From UBA7328 sp002471345 (GTDB lineage: Bacteria; Bacteroidota; Bacteroidia; Chitinophagales; Saprospiraceae): a DNA stretch of 64,000 nt. Location: the NCBI GenBank assembly GCA_964011275.1, contig CAXGOB010000001.1, forward strand, positions 62,001-126,000, given 5' to 3'. Of the stretch, positions 1-9,323 are shown piece by piece (position 1 is the stretch's first letter; each line of letters starts with the position of its first letter). The position numbers and the translations under genes were made by a program. The notes beneath the pieces were generated by a model that made no database searches, was not told the origin of the DNA, and was given only the letters and a program-made list of their open reading frames with translations.

Positions 1-1
1 T

Positions 2-679
2 TTTAAAACAAGTTTTAATCAATTTCTCAATGAATCTGAGGCAACTGAAGAAAATTCTGAGCTTATAGCAGAGATTACCATAGAGAACTTAACCAGAGAC
101 TATGAGCTTGATGAAAATGACTATTTAGATAGGGCTGATATGTTATGTGCACTTGGTCATAAAGTTATTATATCGAATTGTACTAATCATCAAGGACTTA
201 TAGACTATCTAAAAGATTATAAAATTCAGCAGTTAGGCCTAGTAATAGGGGCGATAGAAATTCAGGAAATATTCAAAAAGAGATATGAGAAAAATAAAAA
301 TGGTCGTCTATTAGTAGCTTTTGGGGAAATATTTACTCAGAATATTAGAGTATATGTATATCCTGCAAAATTTGGTTCAAAAGATGATTTACTCACTGTA
401 GATAGCATGCAAATACCCGAAGGCATTAAATTCCTTTATTCTCACCTTAAAGAGCAAAAACAGATTGTGGCAGTTGAAGGGTTTGACAAATCTCTTTTAG
501 ATATAATCCCAAGTGAAATTTTAAAAGATCTTCGAACTCTGGGTAATAGTTCGTGGGAAAAAGCACTCCCACCTGAACTAGTATTGATAATAAAAGAAAA
601 AAATGCATTTGGATATCTCCCATTGAAAAAAGACAAATCAATACAAAATATAAGTTCTAATGATGCTAGTTATTTCTAA
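2..679 (+). CDS. 5'-truncated conserved protein of unknown function (C-terminal 225 residues)
   Basis: The reading frame is open from base 2 to the stop at 677-679, so the true start lies outside the window; an internal ATG at 140 is only a Met within the conserved part. The segment with LDRADMLCALG, VIISN, LGLVIGA and a GRLLVAFGEIF stretch resembles the C-terminal half of a roughly 480-residue family found in Bacteroidota and Proteobacteria. I recall databases labelling that family, without good support, as nicotinate-nucleotide adenylyltransferase or TonB-dependent receptor. Nothing visible here is a TonB plug, a beta-barrel or a nucleotidyltransferase HxGH motif. Function unknown. Its end overlaps the next gene by 20 bp, which suggests co-transcription. 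Confidence 0.7.
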   Translation, partial: FKTSFNQFLNESEATEENSELIAEITIENLTRDYELDENDYLDRADMLCALGHKVIISNCTNHQGLIDYLKDYKIQQLGLVIGAIEIQEIFKKRYEKNKNGRLLVAFGEIFTQNIRVYVYPAKFGSKDDLLTVDSMQIPEGIKFLYSHLKEQKQIVAVEGFDKSLLDIIPSEILKDLRTLGNSSWEKALPPELVLIIKEKNAFGYLPLKKDKSIQNISSNDASYF

Positions 680-1463
680 ATTCAATTGGTTGCTAATTCT
701 AACATTTACATTGTTTCAATGTAAAAATGATGAACCAATTGATATAAACCATCATAAACAAAACTCTAGTATAGAAAAACTAATGGCCGACACTACTCAC
801 ACTGTTGCCTACCTTATGGGGCATTTTGACCCAGCCTCTCATGCCCTTTTTTCTCCAATAGAAATAAAGTATGCCGATAGAGAAGGGATGTATATGCGAA
901 CTGAAGCTTATAAAGCATTTCAAAATATGTGGGAAGCAGCTAGTAATGAAGGAATAATTCTGCAAATTAGATCAGCATCTCGAAATTTTAACTATCAAAA
1001 AGGATTATGGGAAAACAAATGGAATGGAGAAACCATTCTGTCAGATGGAGTAGATGCTTCAGAAATAAAGGATGAAAAAGAAAGAGCCTTAAAAATACTG
1101 CTCTATAGTAGTATGCCAGGAACGAGTAGGCATCACTGGGGTACTGATATTGACTTGAATTCATTTAGTAATAAATGGTTTGAAACAGGTGATGGGTTAG
1201 ATCTATATGATTGGTTAATTTCTAATGCCCATTCCTTTGGTTTCTGTCAGGTATACACTGCGAAGGGAGATGAAAGGCCAAACGGATATGAAGAAGAAAA
1301 ATGGCATTGGTCATTTTCGCCTATTTCAAAACCTCTTACTCAATATGCCAAGGGAGCTTTACGTAACAAAATGATAGAAGGGTTCGAAGGAGCCAACACT
1401 GCTACAATGATAGATGTCGTAAATAATTATGTACTTGGCATACATCCTTCTTGCCTAGATTAG
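660..1463 (+). CDS. M15-family D-alanyl-D-alanine carboxypeptidase-like lipoprotein
   Basis: A 267-residue exported protein. A hydrophobic signal (about residues 8-20) ends at Cys21, a plausible lipidation site (LFQC). The zinc site of the VanY/M15B peptidases is visible: SRHHWGTDID at 156-165 fits SxHxxGxxxD with His158 and Asp165 as ligands, and EKWHW at 213-217 supplies the catalytic Glu213 and ligand His216. Known members trim D-Ala from peptidoglycan stem peptides in the periplasm, so a cell-wall remodelling role is inferred. Two adjacent ATG codons (660, 663) could start it. It overlaps the upstream gene by 20 bp and ends 1 bp before the thioesterase gene. Confidence 0.85.
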   Translation: MMLVISKFNWLLILTFTLFQCKNDEPIDINHHKQNSSIEKLMADTTHTVAYLMGHFDPASHALFSPIEIKYADREGMYMRTEAYKAFQNMWEAASNEGIILQIRSASRNFNYQKGLWENKWNGETILSDGVDASEIKDEKERALKILLYSSMPGTSRHHWGTDIDLNSFSNKWFETGDGLDLYDWLISNAHSFGFCQVYTAKGDERPNGYEEEKWHWSFSPISKPLTQYAKGALRNKMIEGFEGANTATMIDVVNNYVLGIHPSCLD

Positions 1464-1464
1464 T

Positions 1465-2193
1465 ATGAAGTTCGAGGGTAAATATATCATAAGAGCAGAT
1501 GAGGTAACTCCTGACAAAATGATGTCGGTCCCTGCAATGCTCAGACTGATGCAAGAAGGAAGTATGCAGAATTCTCTCGAGCATAGTTTTTCTGTTTGGG
1601 ATATGGAAAGTGATAATATTTCTTGGGTTCTTTTGAGAAAAAATCTTAAAATTTATAACTATCCAATGTTAGGTGATAAGGTTAAAATAGTGACCTATCC
1701 AATTACCACAGAAAAGATATTAGCTTCGAGAGATTACAAATTATATGATGCTCAAAACAAGCTTCTTTCTACTGCTTCTTCAACCTGGACCATACTTAAT
1801 CTTAGCACTAGAAAACTAGAACGCATTCCATTAAAATATAAGGACATGGTCGCACCTGAGGAGGAGCAAATACTTGAACCCCCCTCATCCAAATTTCGGA
1901 GACCAACAGAATTTGAGTTTATTAAAGAGTTTTCTCCAAACTATTATGACACTGACTGGAATGATCATGTAAACAATATCTATTTTATCAAATCAATGAT
2001 AGAAAGCACTCCTTTAGAGATACTTAAAACTCAAAAAATAAAAGAGTTGACATATCACATTAGATCAGAAAGTCTGTTGGGTGATCAACTTGTCATAGGG
2101 GGACAAAAACTAAGTGAAAACGCCTTCATCTATCAGGTCAAGAATAAGGAAAGTGACAAAGCAATATCTTATGGTGAAGTGGTCTGGACTTGA
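1465..2193 (+). CDS. Acyl-ACP thioesterase (FatA/FatB-like)
   Basis: A 242-residue protein with the double hot-dog layout of acyl-ACP thioesterases (PF01643), which release fatty acids from acyl carrier protein in the cytoplasm. The N-terminal hot-dog (about 1-130) has the family stretch ASSTWTILNLSTRKLERIP. The C-terminal hot-dog holds DWNDHVNNIYFIK, matching the DxNxHVNN element that carries the Asn and His catalytic residues in plant FatA. It starts with ATG 1 bp after the M15 peptidase stop and ends 3 bp from the convergent nadB. Chain-length preference cannot be read from the sequence. Confidence 0.88.
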   Translation: MKFEGKYIIRADEVTPDKMMSVPAMLRLMQEGSMQNSLEHSFSVWDMESDNISWVLLRKNLKIYNYPMLGDKVKIVTYPITTEKILASRDYKLYDAQNKLLSTASSTWTILNLSTRKLERIPLKYKDMVAPEEEQILEPPSSKFRRPTEFEFIKEFSPNYYDTDWNDHVNNIYFIKSMIESTPLEILKTQKIKELTYHIRSESLLGDQLVIGGQKLSENAFIYQVKNKESDKAISYGEVVWT

Positions 2194-2196
2194 ACG

Positions 2197-3798
2197 TCAA
2201 AGCCAAGTAGTCTCTCGATAATTAAATTGCCCTGGATGATCTGTATTATAATGAAGCCCCCTACTCTCCTTTCTCATATCCGCACTTCTAGTCACGAGAT
2301 AGGCTATAGTTATTAAGTTTCTCAATTCACATAGTTGTGGAGAAACAAAAGACGACTTATACAACTCCTCAGTCTCTCGATACAAAATCCATAATCTATC
2401 CAATGCTCTTCTTATTCTGACATCTGTCCTTACAATGCCAACATAATAACTCATTAATTCTTTAAGTTCCTTCCATGACTGTGTAATTAGTACCATTTCC
2501 TTAGGTTCTGAAGTGCCTTTAGCATTCCATTCAGGAATATCCTGTTGATAATCCACTTTATCTATATTCTTGGCTATATCCAGTGCCACTCTATGCCCAA
2601 AGACTAGTCCTTCTAATAATGAATTCGACGCTAACCTATTCGCTCCATGCAAGCCCGAATTAGTACACTCACCCGCAGCATATAATTGCTCAATAGATGT
2701 ACATCCTTGCTGATCTGTCCATATTCCACCACAGACATAATGACAAGCAGGGACTACAGGAAGAAATTGTTTAAAAGCGTCAATCCCTACACTTTTGCAT
2801 TTTTCATAAATAGTAGGAAAATGATCCAAAAATCGCTCTTGATCCAAATGGGTACAATCCAAACACATATAATCAGCTCCTGACATTTTCATTTCATTGT
2901 CTATCGCTCTTGCCACTATATCTCTAGGGGCTAGTGATTTTCTTTCGTCATACTTATCCATGAATTCCTTGCCAGATTGAGTTCTCAGAATAGCTCCAAA
3001 TCCCCTTACAGCTTCTGAAATTAGAAAGTCTGGATTTTCACCCGTTGTATTGTAGAGTGCGGTTGGGTGAAATTGAATAAACTCCATATTTGCCAGTCTC
3101 CCTTTGGCCCTGTACATCATTGCTATACCGTCCCCTGTGGCAATAACCGGATTAGTGGTATTTCTATATATTTGGCCTGCTCCTCCCGTACAGAGAACAG
3201 TATTTTTTGCAACAAAAGTCTCTATATCATTAGTTCTCTTATTAAGAACATATGCACCATAACATTCTATATCAGGAGTTAAACGAGTTATGCTTCTTCC
3301 TAAAAAGTGCTGTGTAATCAGCTCCATTGCAAAAAAGTGTTCATAAATGGTCACATTACTATATTCCTTTACTTTTTCATTTAAAGCTCTCTGAATTTCC
3401 CACCCTGTGATGTCTTTGTAGTGCAGAATACGATTCTCAGAATGTCCACCTTCCATTCCTAAATTATAATCTCCATCTTCTTCTTTATCAAATCTTGTGC
3501 CCCACGAAATAATTTCTTCCACTCTATCTCTACCCTCTTTTACCACTATGTCCACAACTTCAGGATCACAAATACCATCTCCAGCATCCAAGGTGTCAGC
3601 AATATGTTTTTCAAAATTATCCACTTCCATGTCCCATACAGTTGCAATTCCCCCCTGGGCCCACCTAGTATTACTTTCACCTGAATGAGTTTTAGTCAAA
3701 ACGGTTATATCTAGATCCTTACGTTCCTCAGCTAGTCTTATTGCTGCTGATAAACCAGCTACTCCTGCTCCAATGATGAGCACATCCGTTTTTGGCAT
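2197..3798 (-). CDS. nadB: L-aspartate oxidase
   Basis: A 533-residue FAD enzyme that oxidises L-aspartate to iminoaspartate, the first step of de novo NAD synthesis. The dinucleotide-binding start IGAGVAGLSAAIRLAEE is at residues 9-25, followed by SNTRWAQGGIA, EGGHSENRILHYKD and the flavin/substrate signature GLHGANRLASNSLLEG. Length and C-terminal helical domain fit NadB rather than the larger fumarate reductase and succinate dehydrogenase flavoproteins, and no membrane-anchor or iron-sulfur subunit gene is adjacent. nadA and nadC are not next to it. It stands alone on the minus strand, convergent with the thioesterase gene. Confidence 0.95.
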   Translation of the reverse strand: MPKTDVLIIGAGVAGLSAAIRLAEERKDLDITVLTKTHSGESNTRWAQGGIATVWDMEVDNFEKHIADTLDAGDGICDPEVVDIVVKEGRDRVEEIISWGTRFDKEEDGDYNLGMEGGHSENRILHYKDITGWEIQRALNEKVKEYSNVTIYEHFFAMELITQHFLGRSITRLTPDIECYGAYVLNKRTNDIETFVAKNTVLCTGGAGQIYRNTTNPVIATGDGIAMMYRAKGRLANMEFIQFHPTALYNTTGENPDFLISEAVRGFGAILRTQSGKEFMDKYDERKSLAPRDIVARAIDNEMKMSGADYMCLDCTHLDQERFLDHFPTIYEKCKSVGIDAFKQFLPVVPACHYVCGGIWTDQQGCTSIEQLYAAGECTNSGLHGANRLASNSLLEGLVFGHRVALDIAKNIDKVDYQQDIPEWNAKGTSEPKEMVLITQSWKELKELMSYYVGIVRTDVRIRRALDRLWILYRETEELYKSSFVSPQLCELRNLITIAYLVTRSADMRKESRGLHYNTDHPGQFNYRETTWL

Positions 3799-4039
3799 AT
3801 TTTAATTTTCTTATGATGAAATTAGTGGATTGTATAAATATCGTTCAAAGATTTTATTGATCAAGAATAAATAATATCTAGAATTCATGCACCTAGATGT
3901 AATCCTATATATAACTGGCATATAAAGCTCAACAAGCCGATATTACAATATTGAAACTATACTGTTGCATACTCAGAGGTGCTTCTAATAATAATCCAAG
4001 CTGAAGAAAAGGGCTTTCTTCGCAAAAGAACAGTTTATA

Positions 4040-5032
4040 TTATAACCTATTCTGTACTAGTTGAGCATAATCTTTAGCAAAATATGAGATTATCGCATCA
4101 CATCCGGCTCTACGGATACTAAGTAAGGCTTCAGGCATTGCGGTGTTATAATCCAACCAACCTTTTTGACAAGCTGCAATGAGCATAGCACATTCACCAC
4201 TCACATGATAAGCCGCTATAGGAAGATTGGAGCTCTCTTTCAATAGATGAATAATATCGAGATAATGTAAAGCAGGCTTAACCATCAGAAAGTCAGCACC
4301 TTCTAATTCATCGAGTTCAGCCTCGATCAATGATTCAAGCTTGTTAGCAGGGTTCATTTGATATGTCTTCTTGTCTTTTGGAATATCATCACTTTCCACA
4401 GGAGCAGAATCCAAAGCATCCCTAAACGGCCCATAAAAGGCACTTGCATATTTAGCAGTATAAGACATAATTGAAGTGTCAAAAAAGCTATTCTGATCTA
4501 ATGCTCCACGCATTGCTCCTACTCTTCCATCCATCATATCAGAAGGACCCAAAATATCAAATCCAGCATCTGCTTGTGCTGTACTCATTTTACATAAGAT
4601 TTCCAATGTTTCATCATTTTGAATCTTTCCATTCTCTACAATTCCATCATGTCCATCTATACTATATGGATCTAATGCTACATCACTAATAAGTGTCACT
4701 TCAGGAAAGTGCATTTTAATCTTAGCACAAGCTCGTAGATAAAAATTATCTCCAGCATAACTATGGGTACCTTTTTTGTCCTTTTTTGATTGATCTATCT
4801 TCGGAAACAGTATGAAGTTACTTATGCCCAAAGAAATACACTCCTCTATTTCACTTAAAACACTGTCAACAGACCATCTATAATTTCCAGGTAGTGACGA
4901 AATTTCTTCTTTAACTCCATTTCCATCCACTAGAAAAAGGGGGTAGATTAAATGATCAGTGTGCAATCTTGTTTCTGTAACTAGGCCCCTAATGGCCTTC
5001 GACTTTCTATTTCTTCTAGGTCTATTTTGCAT
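4040..5032 (-). CDS. hemB: Delta-aminolevulinic acid dehydratase (porphobilinogen synthase)
   Basis: Condenses two 5-aminolevulinates to porphobilinogen in haem synthesis. I place the start at the ATG of MQNRPRRNRK (330 residues), because this is the usual N-terminus; a frame extension of 14 residues would run further into yidD. Schiff-base lysines are Lys194 (YTAKYASAFYG) and Lys252 (MVKPALHYLD). The active-site metal loop reads DVALDPYSIDGHDG rather than the Cys-rich DVCLCEYTDHGHCG type, so this should be a zinc-independent, magnesium-type enzyme. The start overlaps the yidD stop by 11 bp, so hemB is the last gene of a DUF6702-yidD-hemB run. Confidence 0.96.
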   Translation of the reverse strand: MQNRPRRNRKSKAIRGLVTETRLHTDHLIYPLFLVDGNGVKEEISSLPGNYRWSVDSVLSEIEECISLGISNFILFPKIDQSKKDKKGTHSYAGDNFYLRACAKIKMHFPEVTLISDVALDPYSIDGHDGIVENGKIQNDETLEILCKMSTAQADAGFDILGPSDMMDGRVGAMRGALDQNSFFDTSIMSYTAKYASAFYGPFRDALDSAPVESDDIPKDKKTYQMNPANKLESLIEAELDELEGADFLMVKPALHYLDIIHLLKESSNLPIAAYHVSGECAMLIAACQKGWLDYNTAMPEALLSIRRAGCDAIISYFAKDYAQLVQNRL

Positions 5033-5285
5033 CTGTTTTTCTTTTAGGGTTTTTGGGTACAGGATCATAACCATGACCTCCCCAAGGACTACAACTCATT
5101 ATTCTTTTAGTTCCTAAAAATATTCCTTTAAAAACACCCCATTCATTTATTGCATCAATCATATAGTAGGAACAAGAAGGTTCATATCTACATTTCATGC
5201 CAAAAGCTCCTTGTAATATCGGAGAAATCAACCATTGATAGACTTTGATAGGAAGGATAAATATGTTTTGAAACAGCCAATTCAT
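5022..5285 (-). CDS. yidD: Membrane protein insertion efficiency factor YidD
   Basis: A small 87-residue protein with the full YidD signature: an N-terminal amphipathic segment (IKVYQWLISPIL), CRYEPSCSYYMIDAI with its conserved cysteines, and a C-terminal SPWGGHGYDPVP. YidD sits at the inner face of the membrane and helps YidC insert proteins. In many bacteria it lies in the rpmH-rnpA-yidD-yidC cluster; here it is moved away from rpmH-rnpA (at 50 kb) into the hemB run. It overlaps the upstream DUF6702 gene by 4 bp and hemB by 11 bp, so all three are probably translated from one message. Confidence 0.93.
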   Translation of the reverse strand: MNWLFQNIFILPIKVYQWLISPILQGAFGMKCRYEPSCSYYMIDAINEWGVFKGIFLGTKRIMSCSPWGGHGYDPVPKNPKRKTDAK

Positions 5286-5785
5286 AAATCTAGGACTCCA
5301 CTATTTTCACCATTCTGAAGTATGAACATTGCTCTTTTACCCGAATCAGTTTTGACATTCACAATATTTTTTTGATCATCAAAAGAATCCAATAGAACAT
5401 TATTTTCAACCTCAATTTTAATAGTTGGTGTAATATCTAATATTTCGAGATAACACCATGCAGCAATTAAATCATCACTAATCTCTTTACCTAGATAGCT
5501 AAATTTCTGAGCTTTCCCATCCACTTTGATCAAAAGATTCTTTTCTAAATAATCGGCAATCAAAGCCTCAGCATGTTCAGGTTCTCTTTCGGTACATAAG
5601 AATAAACCTGAATGCCCATTTTTTCTTAGAGTTTCCTCTAAATCATCTATAAAAATGCGTGTGATTATCTGGAGTGCACTTTCTTCTTCATTATATCTTA
5701 TTTCTGTATTGCTAAGATGGTACTCATGAAGAGAAGTGGACAATAATGTGGAGAGAATAAAAAGAAAAGAAATGAATAACTGCAT
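5282..5785 (-). CDS. DUF6702 family exported protein
   Basis: A 167-residue protein with an N-terminal signal peptide (about residues 1-17, MQLFISFLFILSTLLS) and then SLHEYHLSNTEIRYNEEE, which resembles the start of the DUF6702 family common in Bacteroidota. The rest is predicted mostly beta, with pairs such as ITRIFIDDLEETLR and CYLEI. The family has no proven function. It is the first gene of the DUF6702-yidD-hemB run and overlaps yidD by 4 bp, so an envelope role is possible but unproven. Confidence 0.7.
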   Translation of the reverse strand: MQLFISFLFILSTLLSTSLHEYHLSNTEIRYNEEESALQIITRIFIDDLEETLRKNGHSGLFLCTEREPEHAEALIADYLEKNLLIKVDGKAQKFSYLGKEISDDLIAAWCYLEILDITPTIKIEVENNVLLDSFDDQKNIVNVKTDSGKRAMFILQNGENSGVLDL

Positions 5786-5847
5786 TCTTTAGATTTCTTT
5801 GTTAATCATAAGACGCAAATTATTCATTTCTGGTTCAATATATCAGA

Positions 5848-7146
5848 CTAATATCTATAGTATTCAGGCTTATAAGGGCCTTCTAAGGGTACATTGATAT
5901 AATCAGCTTGATCTTTTGACATATCTTCTAGTTCTACACCGATTTTAGCAAGGTGCAATCTTGCTACTTTTTCGTCAAGGTGTTTTGGTAGCATGTAAAC
6001 TTTGTTTTCATACTTATCTGATTTTTCCCAAAGCTCTAGCTGTGCCAATACTTGATTTGTAAATGAATTAGACATGACAAAAGATGGATGACCAGTAGCA
6101 CAACCTAAATTTACCAATCTGCCTTCAGCTAACACCAAAATGTCTTTACCATTTAAAGTGTACTTATCCACCTGAGGCTTGATTTCAATTTTCTCTGCTC
6201 CTGAATCATTATTCAACCAAGACATATCTATTTCATTATCAAAATGCCCGATATTACAAACGATTGTTTTATCATTCATCATCTTGAAATGCTCTGGTCT
6301 GATGATATCCTTGTTTCCAGTGGCTGTGACAACGATATTTGCATCTTTTAGAGCTGTTGTCATTTTTTTCACAGCATATCCATCCATTGCGGCCTGTAGC
6401 GCACAAATAGGATCAATCTCTGTTACTATTACTCTACAACCGGCACCTCGTAATGAAGCCGCAGATCCCTTTCCAACATCACCATAACCCGCTACGACGG
6501 CCACCTTGCCTGCCATCATAACATCGGTTGCTCTTCTTATCGCATCTACACAAGATTCTTTACACCCATATTTATTATCAAATTTTGACTTCGTTACAGA
6601 ATCGTTGATATTAATAGCTGGAAGTGCAAGTGTCCCATTTATTTCTCTTTCGTATAGTCTATGAACTCCTGTAGTGGTCTCTTCACTTATTCCTCTAATA
6701 TCACTAACCAACTCAGGATATCTATCCAATACCATGTTAGTCAAATCTCCTCCATCATCCAAAATCATATTGAGAGCCTTACCATCAGAAAATGAAGTTA
6801 ATGTTTGCTCTATACACCAATCAAATTCTTCTTCGTTCATTCCTTTCCAAGCAAAAACTGGTACTCCAGTTGCCGCAATAGCTGCTGCTGCATGATCTTG
6901 TGTTGAAAAGATATTACATGACGACCATGTTACATCCGCTCCCAATTCTACAAGTGTCTCTATTAATACAGCTGTTTGAATAGTCATGTGCAGGCAACCT
7001 GCAATTCTCGCTCCCTGAAGAGGTTTAGAATCACCGAATTCGTCTCTAAGTGCCATAAGCCCAGGCATCTCTGCTTCAGCTAATTCTATTTCTTTCCTAC
7101 CCCAATCGGCAAGATTGATATCTTTTACTTTGTACTTCTTGGACAT
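5848..7146 (-). CDS. ahcY: Adenosylhomocysteinase
   Basis: A 432-residue cytoplasmic NAD-dependent enzyme that splits S-adenosylhomocysteine into adenosine and homocysteine, removing the product inhibitor of methyltransferases. Visible motifs are the substrate-domain SSCNIFSTQDHAAAA, the NAD-binding GYGDVGKGSAASLRG, and the C-terminal tail ending KPEYYRY typical of the family (DxYRY). Length is that of the full enzyme. The gene is monocistronic: 62 bp separate its end from the DUF6702 start and a good promoter lies just upstream. Confidence 0.97.
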   Translation of the reverse strand: MSKKYKVKDINLADWGRKEIELAEAEMPGLMALRDEFGDSKPLQGARIAGCLHMTIQTAVLIETLVELGADVTWSSCNIFSTQDHAAAAIAATGVPVFAWKGMNEEEFDWCIEQTLTSFSDGKALNMILDDGGDLTNMVLDRYPELVSDIRGISEETTTGVHRLYEREINGTLALPAININDSVTKSKFDNKYGCKESCVDAIRRATDVMMAGKVAVVAGYGDVGKGSAASLRGAGCRVIVTEIDPICALQAAMDGYAVKKMTTALKDANIVVTATGNKDIIRPEHFKMMNDKTIVCNIGHFDNEIDMSWLNNDSGAEKIEIKPQVDKYTLNGKDILVLAEGRLVNLGCATGHPSFVMSNSFTNQVLAQLELWEKSDKYENKVYMLPKHLDEKVARLHLAKIGVELEDMSKDQADYINVPLEGPYKPEYYRY

Positions 7147-7173
7147 TAATGAAGGTTTAATTTTTTAAGGCTG

Positions 7174-7204
7174 CAAAAGTATGGTATTGTCAGACCTTTT
7201 ACAA
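7174..7204 (-). promoter_or_regulatory. Bacteroidota-type promoter of ahcY
   Basis: Read on the minus strand, TTG (7204-7202) is followed after 20 bases by TACTTTTG (7181-7174), which matches the TAnnTTTG -7 box and TTG-containing -33 box of Bacteroidota sigma-ABfr promoters. The -7 box is 27 bp upstream of the ahcY ATG. The same spacing occurs before rpmH and trhO. Confidence 0.65.
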
Positions 7205-7250
7205 CTGTCAAGAAGTAACAATCGGAGGGCAAAATGTTTAACTCTTTGTC

Positions 7251-9194
7251 TTATATATCGACATTGGCATAAGTAGCATTCTCCTCGATAAACTGACGGC
7301 GAGGAGGAACCTCATCGCCCATAAGCATTGAGAATACTCTATCAGCTTCCATAGTATCGACAATATCAACTCTTCTTAGCATTCTAGTTGTTGGGTCCAT
7401 GGTGGTCTCCCAAAGCTGCTCAGCATTCATTTCTCCTAGACCTTTATATCTTTGAATTTTTACAGAAGAATCATCTTCACCTTTACTATAAGCACTGACA
7501 GCCTCTTGACGCTCTTCATCATTCCAACAATATCTAAACTGCTTCCCTTTAGAGACTCTGTAAAGAGGAGGTGCAGCAATATAAACATATCCTTGCTCAA
7601 CCAGAGGCTTCATGTATCTGAATATAAATGTCAATATCAACGTTACAATGTGACTACCATCGACATCTGCATCACACATCACGACAATCTTATGGTATCT
7701 TAATTTTTCTATATTTAGGATACGTTCACCATCTCTATCTTCTATGCTCACACCAAGTGCGATAAACATATTCTTTATCTCCTGATTCTCGTATATTTTA
7801 TATTCTAATGCCTTCTCAACATTAAGTATTTTACCTCTCAATGGCAATATAGCTTGAGTATTTCGGTCCCTTCCCTGCTTTGCTGTACCACCTGCAGAAT
7901 CACCCTCTACTAGAAATATTTCACACTCTGCAGGGATTCTAGAACTACAATCTGATAGCTTTCCAGGTAACCCACCTCCAGTGAGTACATTCTTACGCTG
8001 TACCATCTCTCTTGCATTCCTAGCTGCATTTCTAGCAGTAGCAGCTAAGATTACTTTTTCTACTATTCTCTTAGATTGATTTGGATTTTCTTCTAAATAG
8101 GCTTTTAAAACATCACCAACAGCTCTTGAAACTATACCTGTAACTTCAGAATTTCCTAACTCGCCTTTGGTTTGACCTTTAAACTGAGGCTCAGGCACCT
8201 TTACAGAAACGATAGCTGTTAATCCTTCTCTAAAATCTTCTCCTGATATTTCAAATTTCAACTTAGAGAAGTATCCATTGTCTCTTCCATAATCTTTAAA
8301 AATCCTATTCACAGCTCTTCTAAAACCTCCTACATGTGTACCACCTTCTCTGGTATTGATATTATTTACAAATGAGAAGATATTCTCAGTGTACCCTGTA
8401 TTATACTGCATGGCCACTTCTACCTCTACATTGTCTTCTTTCCCAACGACATATATTGGGTGATCGATGATAGGTGTTCGTGATTCATCAAGATATTCTA
8501 CAAATTCTAATAATCCACCTTCAGAATGAAACTCTTGAGACTTGTATTTGCCATCTTTTTCCTCTCGCTGATCTTCTATATTAAGCCTAAGTCCTTTATT
8601 TAAAAAGGCCATTTCCCTCATCCTATTGGATAGAGTTGTGTAGTTGTAGATTACAGAATCAAAAATTTCAGAATCCGGAGAAAACTTTATTATAGTACCA
8701 GTTTTATCGGTAACTCCTACTTCACTTACACCAGATATTGGTTTCCCATCAGAATACTCTTGTTCATGAATTTTGCCATCACGGTGTACTGTTGCTTTAA
8801 GATAACTGGAAAGAGCATTCACACAAGAAACTCCTACTCCATGTAGACCTCCAGAAACTTTATAAGTGTTCTTATCAAACTTTCCTCCAGCATGAAGTAC
8901 TGTAAGCACCACTTCTAAAGCGGATTTTTGCAACTTTTCATGCATACCTACAGGAATACCACGACCATCGTCAGTGACACTAATACTATTGTCTTTATGA
9001 ATAACAAGGTCAATTTTACTACAATGCCCAGCAAGATGTTCATCAATAGAGTTATCTATCACCTCCCAAACAAGGTGGTGAAGCCCTTTAGTATCCGTAC
9101 TTCCAATGTACATCCCAGGTCGCTTTCTCACGGCTTCCAGCCCCTCTAAAGCGGTGATATCATCCGCTGTATAATTCCTATTTTGCTCCGCCAT
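7251..9194 (-). CDS. gyrB: DNA gyrase subunit B
   Basis: A 647-residue type II topoisomerase ATPase subunit that, with GyrA, introduces negative supercoils. The GHKL ATPase domain has DNSIDEHLAG and GLHGVGVSCVNALS; the transducer domain follows; the TOPRIM metal site is EGDSAGGTAKQGRDR and the later DADVDGSH. The C-terminus has QRYKGLGEMNAEQLWETTM, typical of gyrase. It could only be confused with ParE; the length and the C-terminal signature favour GyrB. It is the only gene of its unit, with a candidate -7 box upstream. Confidence 0.96.
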   Translation of the reverse strand: MAEQNRNYTADDITALEGLEAVRKRPGMYIGSTDTKGLHHLVWEVIDNSIDEHLAGHCSKIDLVIHKDNSISVTDDGRGIPVGMHEKLQKSALEVVLTVLHAGGKFDKNTYKVSGGLHGVGVSCVNALSSYLKATVHRDGKIHEQEYSDGKPISGVSEVGVTDKTGTIIKFSPDSEIFDSVIYNYTTLSNRMREMAFLNKGLRLNIEDQREEKDGKYKSQEFHSEGGLLEFVEYLDESRTPIIDHPIYVVGKEDNVEVEVAMQYNTGYTENIFSFVNNINTREGGTHVGGFRRAVNRIFKDYGRDNGYFSKLKFEISGEDFREGLTAIVSVKVPEPQFKGQTKGELGNSEVTGIVSRAVGDVLKAYLEENPNQSKRIVEKVILAATARNAARNAREMVQRKNVLTGGGLPGKLSDCSSRIPAECEIFLVEGDSAGGTAKQGRDRNTQAILPLRGKILNVEKALEYKIYENQEIKNMFIALGVSIEDRDGERILNIEKLRYHKIVVMCDADVDGSHIVTLILTFIFRYMKPLVEQGYVYIAAPPLYRVSKGKQFRYCWNDEERQEAVSAYSKGEDDSSVKIQRYKGLGEMNAEQLWETTMDPTTRMLRRVDIVDTMEADRVFSMLMGDEVPPRRQFIEENATYANVDI

Positions 9195-9228
9195 TAATCA
9201 CGTATTTTTGTGGGTAGATTTGAAGGTT

Positions 9229-9236
9229 CAAATATA
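9229..9236 (-). promoter_or_regulatory. Candidate -7 box for gyrB
   Basis: On the minus strand this reads TATATTTG, an exact TAnnTTTG match, 34 bp upstream of the gyrB ATG. No TTG is found at the expected distance further upstream, so support is limited to the -7 element. Confidence 0.4.
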
Positions 9237-9323
9237 CAAATATTATATGCCTCACCTCACACTAATACCCTTGTAGAGGACAAACAGAAATTGATAATTA
9301 TCACCAATGACTAAATCTTCTTA

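Noticed and set aside
4003..4021. Hairpin GAAGAAA/TTTCTTC after hemB as a terminator
   Set aside because: Only 7 AT-rich base pairs and no T-run on the hemB strand.
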